From: Pseudoduganella violacea
GTDB taxonomy: Bacteria > Pseudomonadota > Gammaproteobacteria > Burkholderiales > Burkholderiaceae_D
Length of the DNA stretch: 64,000 nt
Reading direction: 5' to 3'
Assembly: GCF_014191875.1 (NCBI RefSeq)
Contig: NZ_JACHXD010000009.1
Span: 62,001 to 126,000 of the forward strand
Part shown: positions 9,232 through 17,321 of the stretch, piece by piece
How positions within the stretch are numbered: position 1 is the first letter of the stretch
How the letters are laid out: every line of letters starts with the position of its first letter
Notes under the pieces: generated by a model
The model's input: the letters and a program-made list of their open reading frames with translations, nothing else
The model's database searches: none
Told to the model about the DNA's origin: nothing
Position numbers and translations under genes: made by a program

Positions 9232-9317
9232 CCGGAGACGGCTTGCCGCCTCCGATTTCCGGAGCGTCCTGGTCGCGGGACGCTTCTTACCGCAAGGCGC
9301 AAGCCTTGTTTATTTTT
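9232..9317 (+). promoter_or_regulatory. Structured leader upstream of rplY, possible attenuator
   Basis: Three hairpins stand in series. The first is CGGAG-A-CGGC-TT-GCCG-C-CTCCG at 9233-9254. The second has GCGTCC (9264-9269) pairing with GGACGC (9278-9283). The third is CAAGGC-GCAA-GCCTTG at 9293-9308 with a GCAA tetraloop, directly followed by TTTATTTTT to 9317. The last one looks like an intrinsic terminator placed just before the rplY ribosome binding site GGAG (9318-9321). Autogenous or antitermination control is inference. Confidence 0.4.
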
Positions 9318-9327
9318 GGAGTCTCAA

Positions 9328-9930
9328 ATGAAAGTAGTTGCATTCAAACGCGAACTGCAGGGCACGGGTGCGAGCCGCCGCCTGCGTATTTCCGGCCAAA
9401 CCCCAGGCATCATCTACGGTGGCACCGAAGCCCCAGTGACCATCGCTCTGGACCACAACGCGCTGTTCCACGCGCTGAAAAAAGAAGCTTTCCACTCGTC
9501 CATCCTGGACCTGGAAATCGACGGCCAAGTACAGAAAGTGCTGCTGCGCGACTTCCAGATGCACGCTTACAAACAACTGGTGCTGCACGCTGACTTCCAG
9601 CGCATCGACGCCAACAAGCCAGTGCACGTGAAAGTGGCTCTGCACTTCGAAAACGCCGAAGTGTCCCCAGCAGTGAAACTGCACGGCGCCACCATCAGCC
9701 ACGTCGCCAACGAGATCGAAATCTCCTGCCTGCCAGCTGACCTGCCAGAGTTCATCGTGGTCGACCTGACCAATGTGGACGTCGGCCACTCCGTGCACGT
9801 TGCTGACCTGAAACTGCCAAAAGGCGTGACCGCTATCACCCACGGCAACAACCTGACCATCGCTACCGCCTCCGTGCCAGCTGGCCACGTTGCTGCTGAA
9901 GCCGCTGCCGCTGAAGAAGCCAAGAAGTAA
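9328..9930 (+). CDS. rplY: 50S ribosomal protein L25/general stress protein Ctc
   Basis: bL25 binds 5S rRNA in the large subunit. The 200-residue product is the long Ctc-type form: an N-terminal L25 domain ([20 protein letters not shown], then [10 protein letters not shown]) and a C-terminal TL5/Ctc domain, ending in an Ala/Glu/Lys tail. The ATG at 9328 has GGAG seven bases upstream. An open frame upstream (from 9223) is leader. It lies between prs and pth, with a strong terminator after it. Codon use shows many ctg/aaa choices typical of a highly expressed gene. Confidence 0.97.
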   Translation: MKVVAFKRELQGTGASRRLRISGQTPGIIYGGTEAPVTIALDHNALFHALKKEAFHSSILDLEIDGQVQKVLLRDFQMHAYKQLVLHADFQRIDANKPVHVKVALHFENAEVSPAVKLHGATISHVANEIEISCLPADLPEFIVVDLTNVDVGHSVHVADLKLPKGVTAITHGNNLTIATASVPAGHVAAEAAAAEEAKK

Positions 9931-9957
9931 TTTGCCCGCGCAGTCCTGCGCAGCATG

Positions 9958-9988
9958 AAAAACCCCGGCCTCGGCCGGGGTTTTTTTT
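9958..9988 (+). terminator. Intrinsic terminator of rplY
   Basis: CCCCGGCC (9963-9970) pairs with GGCCGGGG (9973-9980), practically as a CCCCGGC stem with a CTCG loop, flanked by A's on the left and eight T's on the right. Confidence 0.9.
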
Positions 9989-10050
9989 ATGCGCCTACAG
10001 CCTGGCCGGGCGCGGCGGTATAATCCGCCTTTTGCCTGGATTGCAATCCC

Positions 10051-10635
10051 ATGTCCATCCGCCTGATCGTCGGCCTCGGCAACCCTGGTCCCGAGTACGA
10101 ACAAACCCGCCACAATGCCGGCTTCTGGCTGGTCGATAATCTCGCCAACACCCTGCCCGGCGCGCGCCTGCAGCGTGAAACGCGCTTCAATGCGCTGATG
10201 GCGAAGACTTCCATCGGCGGCAAGGAAGTCTGGCTGCTGGAGCCGCAGACCTATATGAACCGTTCCGGCCAGTCGGTCGGCGGCCTGGCGCGCTTCTTCA
10301 AGATCAATCCGGACGAGGTCTTGGTGGTGCACGATGAACTCGATCTGCCGCCCGGTTCGGCCAAGCTGAAAAAAGGCGGCTCGTCCGGCGGCCACAATGG
10401 CTTGAAGGACATCAGCGCCGCGCTCGGCACCCTGGACTATTGGCGTCTGCGCATCGGCATCGGCCATCCGCGCACGCTGAATCTGGCGCAGCCGGTGGCC
10501 GACTTCGTGCTGCACCGTCCGCGCCGCGAAGACCAGATGCTGATCGACGAGTCGATCGAAAAATCCCTGCGCATCCTTCCGCTCGCGGTGGCGGGCGATT
10601 TCACCAAGGCCACCATGGAGCTGCACACGGCTTAA
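10051..10635 (+). CDS. pth: Peptidyl-tRNA hydrolase
   Basis: Pth releases peptides from drop-off peptidyl-tRNAs. The 194-residue protein has the family landmarks [20 protein letters not shown] with the catalytic His near residue 24, [12 protein letters not shown], the [11 protein letters not shown] segment with the functional Asp, and GGHNGLKDI. The start ATG at 10051 fits the conserved N-terminus exactly. Its stop overlaps the end of the convergent DinB gene by 3 bp. rplY-pth neighbourhood is conserved. Confidence 0.97.
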   Translation: MSIRLIVGLGNPGPEYEQTRHNAGFWLVDNLANTLPGARLQRETRFNALMAKTSIGGKEVWLLEPQTYMNRSGQSVGGLARFFKINPDEVLVVHDELDLPPGSAKLKKGGSSGGHNGLKDISAALGTLDYWRLRIGIGHPRTLNLAQPVADFVLHRPRREDQMLIDESIEKSLRILPLAVAGDFTKATMELHTA

Positions 10636-11162
10636 AGATCGGCCACCAGGATCAGCAGATCGGTCGCGCCCACGTCGGCGCCGGCCTGCGACAGCAGGGT
10701 GGTGGCCTGGCCGCGATGGTGGGTCTGGTGGTTGAAGAAGTGCAGCAGCAGGCCGTCCACCGGGCGGCTGCCGGGCGCGCCCTTCATGCTGCGGTATTGC
10801 AGGGTCTGATCCAGATCGTCTTCGCTCAGCGCGTCCGTCCACCGCAGGATCTGCCGGTCGAGGAAGACGCGGCGTTCGCGCAGCGCGCCAAACGCCATCT
10901 CCTCGCCTTGCAGGCTGGGCGGCTGCGCCAGCGCCGTGCAGTCCGCCAGCACCTGCGCGAAACGCGCATGGCTGCCGAAGCGGCGCAGCCAGATGGTGTC
11001 GGCCGCGACGAGGTGCTGCAAAGTGCCGTGCAGGGAGCCGAAGAAGGCGCCACGGTCGGCCTTGCGCGCTGCCGCCGGCAGACTGGCGGCGGCCTCGTAC
11101 AGCTTCAGGTTCATCCACTCGTTATATTTCGCCAGCAGGCGGAATTGCTCGGTTCTCTTCAT
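10632..11162 (-). CDS. DinB-family putative metal-dependent protein
   Basis: This 176-residue four-helix protein resembles the DinB/YfiT superfamily. It has the N-terminal [11 protein letters not shown], a [13 protein letters not shown] helix with the first metal His, and [11 protein letters not shown] with the other two His ligands near residue 143-148. Members include thiol-dependent transferases (mycothiol or bacillithiol in other phyla), but the substrate here is unknown. The ATG at 11162 follows GGAAG; a TTG four codons upstream is less likely. It is convergent with pth and divergent from ychF. Confidence 0.85.
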   Translation of the reverse strand: MKRTEQFRLLAKYNEWMNLKLYEAAASLPAAARKADRGAFFGSLHGTLQHLVAADTIWLRRFGSHARFAQVLADCTALAQPPSLQGEEMAFGALRERRVFLDRQILRWTDALSEDDLDQTLQYRSMKGAPGSRPVDGLLLHFFNHQTHHRGQATTLLSQAGADVGATDLLILVADL

Positions 11163-11308
11163 CGCGGCTTCCAAAATAGTGGCAGGATGCGCGCAACAAT
11201 ATCATGTACCGCCCTTGGCCCAGACCGGGAAGCGGGACCGTTCTGCGGTACAATCTCGTTCTATTTGCGGCAGCGTCCGTAGCAGAACACTATCATTAAA
11301 GGTTTTCC

Positions 11309-12400
11309 ATGAGTCTCAAATGCGGCATCGTCGGCCTGCCCAACGTGGGCAAGTCCACCCTCTTCAATGCACTGACCAAGGCCGGCATCCCGGCCGAGAA
11401 CTATCCATTCTGCACCATCGAACCCAACGTCGGCGTGGTGGAAGTGCCGGACCCGCGCATGGCCCAGCTGGCCGAGATCGTCAAGCCTGAGCGCATGGTC
11501 AACGCCATCGTCGAATTCGTCGACATCGCCGGCCTGGTGGCCGGTGCGTCCCAGGGTGAAGGCCTGGGCAACCAGTTCCTGTCCCACATCCGCGAAACCG
11601 ACGCCATCGTCAACGTGGTGCGCTGCTTCGAAGACGAAAACGTGATCCACGTGGCCGGCAAGGTCAGCCCGCTGGACGATATCGAAGTGATCCAGACCGA
11701 GCTGGCGCTGGCCGACCTCGGCACCGTGGAAAAAGCCATCCACCGCGAGCAGAAGAAAGCGCGCTCCGGCGACAAGGATGCCGCCAAGCTGGTGGCCCTG
11801 ATGGAACAGCTGGTGCCGCACCTGAACGAAGCCAAGCCCGTGCGTTCGCTGGGGCTGGACGCCGACCAGATGGCCCTGATCAAGCCGCTGTGCCTGATCA
11901 CCGCCAAGCCGGCCATGTACGTGGCCAACGTCTCCGAAGACGGCTTCAGCAACAATCCCCTGCTCGACAAGCTGAGCGACTACGCCAAGGCGCAAAACGC
12001 CCCGATCGTTGCCATCTGCGCCGCGATCGAAGCCGAAATCGCCGACCTGGACGACGCCGACAAGAGCGCCTTCCTGGCCGACCTCGGCATGGAAGAGCCG
12101 GGCCTGGACCGCCTGATCCGCGCCGGCTACAAGCTGCTCGGCCTGCAAACCTACTTCACCGCCGGCGTGAAAGAAGTGCGCGCCTGGACCATCCACGTGG
12201 GCGACACCGCGCCACAGGCGGCCGGCGTGATCCACACCGACTTCGAACGCGGCTTCATCCGCGCCCAGACCATCGCCTATGACGACTACATCGCCTACAA
12301 GGGTGAGACCGGCGCCAAGGAAGCGGGCAAGATGCGCGCCGAAGGCAAGGAATACGTGGTCAAGGATGGCGACGTGCTGAACTTCCTGTTCAACGTCTGA
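11309..12400 (+). CDS. ychF: Redox-responsive ATPase YchF (Obg family)
   Basis: The product is 363 residues and begins [17 protein letters not shown] with a P-loop at residues 9-16. [21 protein letters not shown] switch segment follows, and the C-terminal TGS domain ends in [18 protein letters not shown]. YchF binds ribosomes and hydrolyses ATP rather than GTP because its G4 motif is altered; it influences oxidative-stress responses. It appears monocistronic, followed by an intrinsic terminator 20 bp after the stop. Confidence 0.97.
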   Translation: MSLKCGIVGLPNVGKSTLFNALTKAGIPAENYPFCTIEPNVGVVEVPDPRMAQLAEIVKPERMVNAIVEFVDIAGLVAGASQGEGLGNQFLSHIRETDAIVNVVRCFEDENVIHVAGKVSPLDDIEVIQTELALADLGTVEKAIHREQKKARSGDKDAAKLVALMEQLVPHLNEAKPVRSLGLDADQMALIKPLCLITAKPAMYVANVSEDGFSNNPLLDKLSDYAKAQNAPIVAICAAIEAEIADLDDADKSAFLADLGMEEPGLDRLIRAGYKLLGLQTYFTAGVKEVRAWTIHVGDTAPQAAGVIHTDFERGFIRAQTIAYDDYIAYKGETGAKEAGKMRAEGKEYVVKDGDVLNFLFNV

Positions 12401-12420
12401 TCCGTTTTTGCCCCATCCCC

Positions 12421-12447
12421 AAGCCGCGAACTTTCGCGGCTTTTTTG
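12421..12447 (+). terminator. Intrinsic terminator of ychF
   Basis: AAGCCGCGAA (12421-12430) and TCGCGGCTT (12434-12442) form a stem with a short loop, followed by TTTTTGTTTT. Confidence 0.85.
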
Positions 12448-12521
12448 TTTTCTTCGTATCCAGCTTGCGAGATGCGCAAATTGACGCAAAATATATTCAT
12501 CAGTGATGCAGGGGTTCTACC

Positions 12522-12725
12522 ATGAGAACAACCGTGACGATTGATGATGAGCTGTATGAGAAAGCGCTGGAGCTTGCGGACCCCGCCATGGATAAGGCGG
12601 ATCTCTTCCGCGAAGCGGTCAAAACCTTTGTCCGGGTGCCGGCAGCAAAGCGGCTTGCAGCATTAGGCGCGAGCGCTCGCGAAATGTCCGACATTCCCCG
12701 CAGACGGGCATGGCGCTTGCGATGA
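12522..12725 (+). CDS. vapB: VapB-type antitoxin
   Basis: This 67-residue protein begins [19 protein letters not shown], the ribbon-helix-helix N-terminus of VapB/DUF2191 antitoxins that bind operator DNA as dimers. The C-terminal part ([12 protein letters not shown]) is the toxin-neutralising tail typical of this group. The stop overlaps the start of the adjacent toxin remnant (ATGA at 12722-12725), the usual arrangement of vapBC. The antitoxin frame is intact although the toxin is broken. The segment is less GC-rich than its neighbours, which suggests acquisition. With no functional partner it may persist as an orphan repressor or be decaying. Confidence 0.8.
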   Translation: MRTTVTIDDELYEKALELADPAMDKADLFREAVKTFVRVPAAKRLAALGASAREMSDIPRRRAWRLR

Positions 12726-12942
12726 GCGGCATACTTGTCGACACCTCGATATGGGGCGATCATTTCGCCGCCGGAATGACATCCTGATCAATAAGCTTTA
12801 TGGCTTGGGCTGCGGCTTGGTTGATGTGTTTCTTTTGATGTCAGCCCTGCTGAGTCCGGGCGCTCAGCTTTGGACCTGGGATAAGCGCTTGGCCATGCAG
12901 GCAAAGCGCTTTCGAATCTTGTATCACCCTACCTCCAACTAA
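12722..12942 (+). pseudogene. vapC toxin remnant, frameshifted and internally deleted
   Basis: The first frame reads [18 protein letters not shown] and then stops at 12788 after three more codons. It contains the PIN-domain first Asp (VDTS). From the overlapping frame the reading continues as RNDILINKL, then jumps to YGLGCGLVDVFLLMSALLSPG and LWTWDKRLA before ending at 12942. Intact VapC proteins of about 130-140 residues carry these blocks in one frame with roughly 60 residues between NKL and YGLGCG. The gene therefore has a one-base frameshift near 12778 plus an internal deletion. The remaining Asp residues do not form one product, so no nuclease is expected. Confidence 0.8.
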
Positions 12943-12961
12943 GCTCAAGCGAGAGAAGTGC

Positions 12962-12990
12962 TTGCACAATACATTAGTATTTGCTAATGT
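12962..12990 (+). promoter_or_regulatory. Promoter with overlapping operator for the ArsR-family gene
   Basis: TTGCAC (12962-12967) and TAATGT (12985-12990) are 17 bp apart. A perfect 7-bp inverted repeat ACATTAG (12971-12977) / CTAATGT (12984-12990) with a 6-bp spacer covers the spacer and the -10 box. A dimeric ArsR repressor binding there would block its own transcription. Confidence 0.6.
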
Positions 12991-12996
12991 GTTTTC

Positions 12997-13311
12997 ATGG
13001 TTGAAAACGATATCTTCAAGGCGCTGGCCGATCCCACCCGCCGCGCCGTCTTCGAGAAGCTGGCGGCGGGCAGCATGAATGCCAGCGCTTTGCGCGAAGG
13101 CATGGAGATCAGCCAGTCGGCCATGTCCCAGCATCTTGCGGTCTTGCGCAATGCGGGGCTGGTGCGCGAGGAGCGGCAGGGCCGCTTCGTCAACTACGAG
13201 GTTGATCCCGAAGGCCTGGCGCTGATTGCCGGCTGGCTGGCGAAATACCGCCTGTACTGGCCGGCGCGGATCGACGCGCTGAAGGATTTGCTAAAGGACA
13301 TGGACCAATGA
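12997..13311 (+). CDS. ArsR-family transcriptional regulator
   Basis: This 104-residue winged-helix protein has IFKALADPTRRAVFEKLAAG at residues 6-25, a helix-turn-helix with ISQSAMSQHLAVLRNAGLV and a wing (RQGRFVNYEV). There is no Cys pair for metal sensing. It belongs to the metal-independent ArsR subgroup that often pairs with an SRPBCC/AHSA1 protein. The next gene, overlapping by 4 bp, is exactly such a protein. A symmetric operator overlaps its promoter, suggesting autorepression. Confidence 0.9.
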   Translation: MVENDIFKALADPTRRAVFEKLAAGSMNASALREGMEISQSAMSQHLAVLRNAGLVREERQGRFVNYEVDPEGLALIAGWLAKYRLYWPARIDALKDLLKDMDQ

Positions 13312-13664
13312 GCGACATGGCAGCCGAAGAGGCAAAGCAGGAACTGGTGCAGGAATACGCGCTCGATGCGCGGCCCGAGAAGGTGTGGCGCGCCGTCAGC
13401 ATCCCCGCCTTCCGCGAGCGCTGGCTACCCGATGGCGCGCTGGCCGATGCCGAACCGCTTGCCTCGGTCGCGGGTGAAGAAGTCAGCTACCGCATGCAGG
13501 ACGACGCGCCGCCTTTCCTCGAAAGCGTGGTGACTTTCCAGATTAGTCCCGGCCAGGATGGCGGCACCCTGCTGTGCATCATCCATGGCCTGAGCGATGC
13601 ACGCTTGCCGCGCGCACTACCGCCGGCAGCCAACGATGCCGGCCCGTACATGATGCTGGCCTGA
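13308..13664 (+). CDS. SRPBCC (AHSA1-like) domain protein
   Basis: This 118-residue START-like protein has the typical opening [21 protein letters not shown] and WLPDG, a central beta sheet, and a short C-terminus. Members bind hydrophobic ligands or, in eukaryotic Aha1, stimulate Hsp90. It overlaps the ArsR-family gene by 4 bp (ATGA) and so is co-expressed with it. It is shorter than many AHSA1 proteins, about 140-150 residues, and its C-terminal helix is replaced by a Pro/Ala-rich end ([13 protein letters not shown]), so it may be slightly truncated. The ligand is unknown. Confidence 0.8.
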   Translation: MSDMAAEEAKQELVQEYALDARPEKVWRAVSIPAFRERWLPDGALADAEPLASVAGEEVSYRMQDDAPPFLESVVTFQISPGQDGGTLLCIIHGLSDARLPRALPPAANDAGPYMMLA

Positions 13665-13710
13665 CGCCCTAGCCAGGCTCTCCCTCAATCAGCGAGAAAG
13701 GAGTTCGCCA

Positions 13711-14319
13711 ATGCGCGAAATGATGCAGCTCGTCCCTATGGTTCTCGAACAGTCCGGCCGCGGCGAGCGGTCCTTCGATATCTACTCGCGGCTGCTGCGC
13801 GAGCGCATCGTTTTCCTGAACGGCGAGGTGAACGACACGGTATCGGCCCTGGTTTGCGCCCAGCTGCTGTTCCTTGAAGCCGAGAATCCGCACAAGCCCA
13901 TTTACCTTTACATCAATTCGCCCGGCGGCGTCATCACCAGCGGCTTGGCGATGTACGACACCATGCAGTACATCCAATCGCCGGTGCATACGCTGTGCAT
14001 GGGAACGGCGCGTTCCATGGGGTCCTTCCTACTGATGGCGGGCGCGCCAGGCGAAAGGGTGGCGCTGGCCAATGCCAGCCTGCATGTGCACCAGCCGCTG
14101 GGCGGCTTCCAGGGCCAGGCTTCGGATATATTCATCCACGCCGAGGAAATGCAGCGCACCAAGCAACGCGTCACGCGCCTGTACGCCGAACATTGCGGCC
14201 GCAGCTACGAGGATGTCGAACGTACCCTGGACCGCGACCGCTTCATGACGGCCGAGGAAGCCGTTGAATGGGGCTTGATCGACCGCGTGCTCAAGCAGCG
14301 CGATGATGCGCTGGCGTAG
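13711..14319 (+). CDS. ClpP-like serine protease, stand-alone paralogue
   Basis: The product is 202 residues with a complete catalytic triad by alignment: Ser102 in ARSMGSFLL, His127 in [13 protein letters not shown], and Asp176 in [11 protein letters not shown]. The N-terminus ([21 protein letters not shown]) and the YINSPGG oxyanion region are normal. It has no clpX, tig or lon neighbour, unlike the housekeeping clpP. The Ser loop reads MGTARS instead of the usual IGQAAS. A strong AAGGAG is 9 bases before the ATG. It is probably a second ClpP isoform; whether it forms mixed complexes is unknown. Confidence 0.92.
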   Translation: MREMMQLVPMVLEQSGRGERSFDIYSRLLRERIVFLNGEVNDTVSALVCAQLLFLEAENPHKPIYLYINSPGGVITSGLAMYDTMQYIQSPVHTLCMGTARSMGSFLLMAGAPGERVALANASLHVHQPLGGFQGQASDIFIHAEEMQRTKQRVTRLYAEHCGRSYEDVERTLDRDRFMTAEEAVEWGLIDRVLKQRDDALA

Positions 14320-14342
14320 CGCGTATATCCGCAGCCTTGCCG

Positions 14343-14921
14343 TTATGCCGTGGCGATCAGGGCGACCATGCTCTGGCTTAAAGCCTGCAACTGCTCGGGG
14401 CCATGCGCAAGCCGTTCCATTACGGCCAGCCCACGCGTGAAGGCCAGGATGAGCTTTGCCGCCTCTGCCGGGGACATGGCGAGCGACGGGCGCACCGTGT
14501 CGCGCGCGAGCGCCTCGACCAGCGCTGCCTCCAGACCCTGCGTCAGGGCGCACACCCGGCCATGGATTTCCGCGCCACTCTGCCCGCTTTCCATCGCCGT
14601 TTTGGTCGTGAAGCAGCCGCGTGGCGGCGTATCCATGGTCATGCTGGCGATCGAAACCTCGAAGAAGCGCTGCAAGGCGACCCGGGCCGTTGGCGCCGCC
14701 AGCGCGGCCCGCGATGCCGCCAATACCTGTTCCGCATAGCGATCGAAGGCGAGCAGGAACAGCCGTTCCTTGTCGCCGTAGGCGTGATAGAGGGAGCCGC
14801 GCTGCACGCTGGCGGCGCTGGCCAAGTCGCTCATCGAGGTGGCCTGCCAGCCTTTGACCCAGAACACGTTCAGCACTTTGCCCAGCAGGACTTCCTCATC
14901 AAACTGCCTGGTCATCACCAT
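14343..14921 (-). CDS. TetR/AcrR-family transcriptional regulator
   Basis: This 192-residue regulator has an N-terminal helix-turn-helix (VLLGKVLNVFWVKGWQATSM, then LASAASVQRGSLYHAYGDKE) and a C-terminal ligand domain with GCFTTKTAME. It is divergent from a DMT exporter gene, and the intergenic region contains a palindrome and tandem TTGAC repeats suited for its binding. It likely represses itself and the exporter until a small ligand binds; the ligand is unknown. Confidence 0.88.
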   Translation of the reverse strand: MVMTRQFDEEVLLGKVLNVFWVKGWQATSMSDLASAASVQRGSLYHAYGDKERLFLLAFDRYAEQVLAASRAALAAPTARVALQRFFEVSIASMTMDTPPRGCFTTKTAMESGQSGAEIHGRVCALTQGLEAALVEALARDTVRPSLAMSPAEAAKLILAFTRGLAVMERLAHGPEQLQALSQSMVALIATA

Positions 14922-14944
14922 ACCCGCCCCCGCTCTTTCTCAAT

Positions 14945-14998
14945 TTGACACTGGTGTCAACGTTGACTATGATGACATCGTTGACGGTGGAGTTAATT
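14945..14998. promoter_or_regulatory. Tandem 18-bp repeats and palindrome between tetR and the exporter gene
   Basis: TTGAC occurs at 14945, 14963 and 14981, spaced exactly 18 bp apart. The first two units share TTGACnnTGnTGnCAnCG; the third keeps TTGACnnTGG only. The first unit includes a 7-bp inverted repeat TTGACAC-TG-GTGTCAA (14945-14960). It is a probable operator array for the divergent TetR-family regulator. Confidence 0.5.
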
Positions 14999-15076
14999 AT
15001 AGCTGCGGATCGTCCCCGCAAGCCACAAGCGGCGGGGGACGATAACGCAAGCAGGTTCTCTTTAAGGGGCATCGAA

Positions 15077-16012
15077 ATGGGACGCTTGAGCTCAAGTCAG
15101 CAGTTGGCGCCTGGTGGTGGCGTCAGTTCTCTGAAAAGCGGCTGGATATCGGTGCTGACCGCCGCCGCGCTGTGGGGAACCACAGGCCTCGTCTTTCAAT
15201 CCTTGGGGGCGGTTGGCGGCGCGGATGCGGTGTCGATCAGCTTTCTGCGGCTGGCACTGTCCGTGCCGTTTCTATTGCTGATGGCGCGCCTGTATACGGG
15301 CGCCTGGCTGACGCCGCTGACGCCGAAAGGGCTGCTTATCCTGCTGGCGCTGGGGGGCAGCATGGCCTTCTACCAGTTGACGTATGTGCTGGCGATCGAG
15401 CGCGTCGGCGTGGCCATTTCGGTGTTGATCAGCATTTGCGGCGCGCCCATCTTTGTGGCGCTGATTTCGGTGCTGTGGTATCGGGAGAGCTTGCATGCCC
15501 GTACGCTGGTGGCCCTGGCCGCCGCCATCGGCGGCACCATACTGCTGGTCGGCTTGCCCACGGACTTGAATCCGGATACCTATCGCTTCTGGGCCGGCGT
15601 GGCGATCGCTGTCGCATGCGCTTTGCTGCAGGCCTTCTATGTGCTGGCCGCCCGCGCCGCCGGCAGCGTTTGCAGCGCCTCGCACGCGGGGGCCATTGGT
15701 TTTGCGATCGGCGCGCTGCTGCTCTTGCCGTTCGGTCCGGAGCAAGGGCTGCACCTCAGCTATTCCTGGTCGGGCTGGGCGATGCTGCTGTACGTGGCGG
15801 CGATTCCCACCGCCCTGGCGCAGACGCTTTTCCTGAATGGCCTGAAGGGCACGGGCGCCATCGGCGGCGCCATCGCCAGCCTGCTGGAGCCCTTGGTCGC
15901 GACCATCCTGGCCGTGCTCGTCCTGCACGAACGAATGAGCTGGTACGGCGTGCTTGGCGCGCTGATCCTGCTCAGCGGCATCGTCATCATCCAGTGGACG
16001 CCGCGGGAGTGA
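15077..16012 (+). CDS. EamA/DMT-family membrane exporter
   Basis: This 311-residue protein has ten predicted hydrophobic segments in two EamA repeats, with SGWISVLTAAALWGTTGLVF opening the first and WAGVAIAVACALLQAFYVL the second. The repeated E-near-end pattern (LAIERVGVAISVLI; LLEPLVATILAVLVLHE) fits drug/metabolite transporters that export amino acids or other small molecules. AAGGGG at 15063-15068 precedes the ATG at 15077; an upstream frame from 14945 runs through the operator region and is rejected. It is divergent from a TetR regulator. The substrate is unknown. Confidence 0.9.
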   Translation: MGRLSSSQQLAPGGGVSSLKSGWISVLTAAALWGTTGLVFQSLGAVGGADAVSISFLRLALSVPFLLLMARLYTGAWLTPLTPKGLLILLALGGSMAFYQLTYVLAIERVGVAISVLISICGAPIFVALISVLWYRESLHARTLVALAAAIGGTILLVGLPTDLNPDTYRFWAGVAIAVACALLQAFYVLAARAAGSVCSASHAGAIGFAIGALLLLPFGPEQGLHLSYSWSGWAMLLYVAAIPTALAQTLFLNGLKGTGAIGGAIASLLEPLVATILAVLVLHERMSWYGVLGALILLSGIVIIQWTPRE

Positions 16013-16023
16013 GGACGCTTTGC

Positions 16024-16773
16024 TTATGCCCGCAGCGTTCCCATTGCGATGATCTCGGGCGCCTCGGCGGTGCAAGGACGCTCGTCCCAGCCGCCCAGCC
16101 ATGACGCGGCGCTCAGGCCTGCTTCTTCCAATAGTTCGGCCAGTTGCTCTTGAGCGGGGAAGGCGATTGGCGAGCGCGCCGAATACAGGCGGCCGCCGTC
16201 CTTCACGCGGTAGTAGCTGTCGTAGCTGACTATGCCGCTCGCCGCGTCGCGCGACACATCGTTCCATGCCTCGATGGCGCCCAGCCGCGGATGCGTCAAC
16301 GTTCTTTGCGATTGGTCCGGCGTCCACTCCCGCCATTCCTCCATCAGCGGATTTCTGCTGTCGAAGATGAAGCGCCCGCCGGGTTGCAGATGGCTGGCGA
16401 TGGTGCGCAGCACGGCCGCCTGGTCCTCGCGCGTCAGGAAGACCTGGAAGGCGTGGCCCGTCAGCACGACCAGGTCGAAGCGTTCATCGAGCCGCAGCGT
16501 GCGGGCATCGGCCGGCAGCCAGCGCACCAGATGGCCGCCGCCGCGCGCCCTGGCGATATCCAGCATCGCGGCGGCGGGATCGGCGCCTGTCACGGTACAG
16601 CGGCCCTCTTGCGCCAGCGTGGCGGCAAACAGGCCGGTGCCGCAGCCCAGGTCCAGCACCGAGGCGCGGGACGCGGCCAGCCGGCGGCAGTACTCCAACC
16701 CCTCGGTCCATGCGTTTTCCGCATCGTAGAACTGGGCGAGTTCGGGATCGTGATAGAGCTGGTCGTCGGTCAT
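16024..16773 (-). CDS. Class I SAM-dependent methyltransferase
   Basis: This 249-residue protein has motif I VLDLGCGTG near residue 39-47, an acidic residue in TGADPAAAML (motif II) and LPADARTL (motif III), then FDLVVLTGHAFQVF and LQPGGRFIFDSRNP. It belongs to the Methyltransf_25/11 group acting on small molecules or proteins; the substrate cannot be read from sequence. It ends 11 bp past the exporter stop in convergent orientation. Confidence 0.88.
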   Translation of the reverse strand: MTDDQLYHDPELAQFYDAENAWTEGLEYCRRLAASRASVLDLGCGTGLFAATLAQEGRCTVTGADPAAAMLDIARARGGGHLVRWLPADARTLRLDERFDLVVLTGHAFQVFLTREDQAAVLRTIASHLQPGGRFIFDSRNPLMEEWREWTPDQSQRTLTHPRLGAIEAWNDVSRDAASGIVSYDSYYRVKDGGRLYSARSPIAFPAQEQLAELLEEAGLSAASWLGGWDERPCTAEAPEIIAMGTLRA

Positions 16774-16838
16774 GCGTGGCCCTCGTTGGCGGAAGGACGC
16801 TACTCTAGCGCACTCTCCGCCATCGCGCAGGCGGTGGC

Positions 16839-17225
16839 TCAGGTGCGCGAGCCGAGATCGCGGCTATGCTCTCCGCCTTTGATCTGGCGCGTCAGTTCGT
16901 TCAGGCGCCAGATGCGGCCATCCCTGAGACGGGTGATGGCGATGACTTCAAACTGCACGGTCTCGCCTTCCTTGGTCTCGCCGTCGACGATGTGGCTTTC
17001 GGCGATGGTGTCGCCACTGGCGACAAAGTCGTCGATCACGATGCGCAGCGATTTCATCTTGTCGCGCACGATGGCGAAATGGTGGGTGGCTTCGGCGTAG
17101 TCCAGGGTTTTGCCGTCCACTACCTGCACATAATCCGGGTCGAAGTATTTTTCGTAGGTCTGGGTAGTGGCCTGCGGCTGCAGGACTTCATTCAGCGCGT
17201 TTTGCATCCAGGTTTTGCTCAGCAT
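16839..17225 (-). CDS. SnoaL-like/NTF2-fold protein
   Basis: This 128-residue protein has an alpha+beta cone fold typical of SnoaL/NTF2 proteins: YFDPDYVQVVDGKTLDYAEA in the first half and IAITRLRDGRIWRLNEL near the end. Such proteins range from isomerases to binding proteins. It lies upstream of and divergent from an AraC-family gene with a 96-bp gap, so that regulator may control it. The substrate is unknown. Confidence 0.8.
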   Translation of the reverse strand: MLSKTWMQNALNEVLQPQATTQTYEKYFDPDYVQVVDGKTLDYAEATHHFAIVRDKMKSLRIVIDDFVASGDTIAESHIVDGETKEGETVQFEVIAITRLRDGRIWRLNELTRQIKGGEHSRDLGSRT

Positions 17226-17321
17226 GGCTTGCTCCGTTTTTGGTTGATGGTGAAGCCATGATAGGGCGGGAGTTTTGGCTGGTCTGCGCTAAAATGGACA
17301 ATCAATACCGCATTTCAGCCA

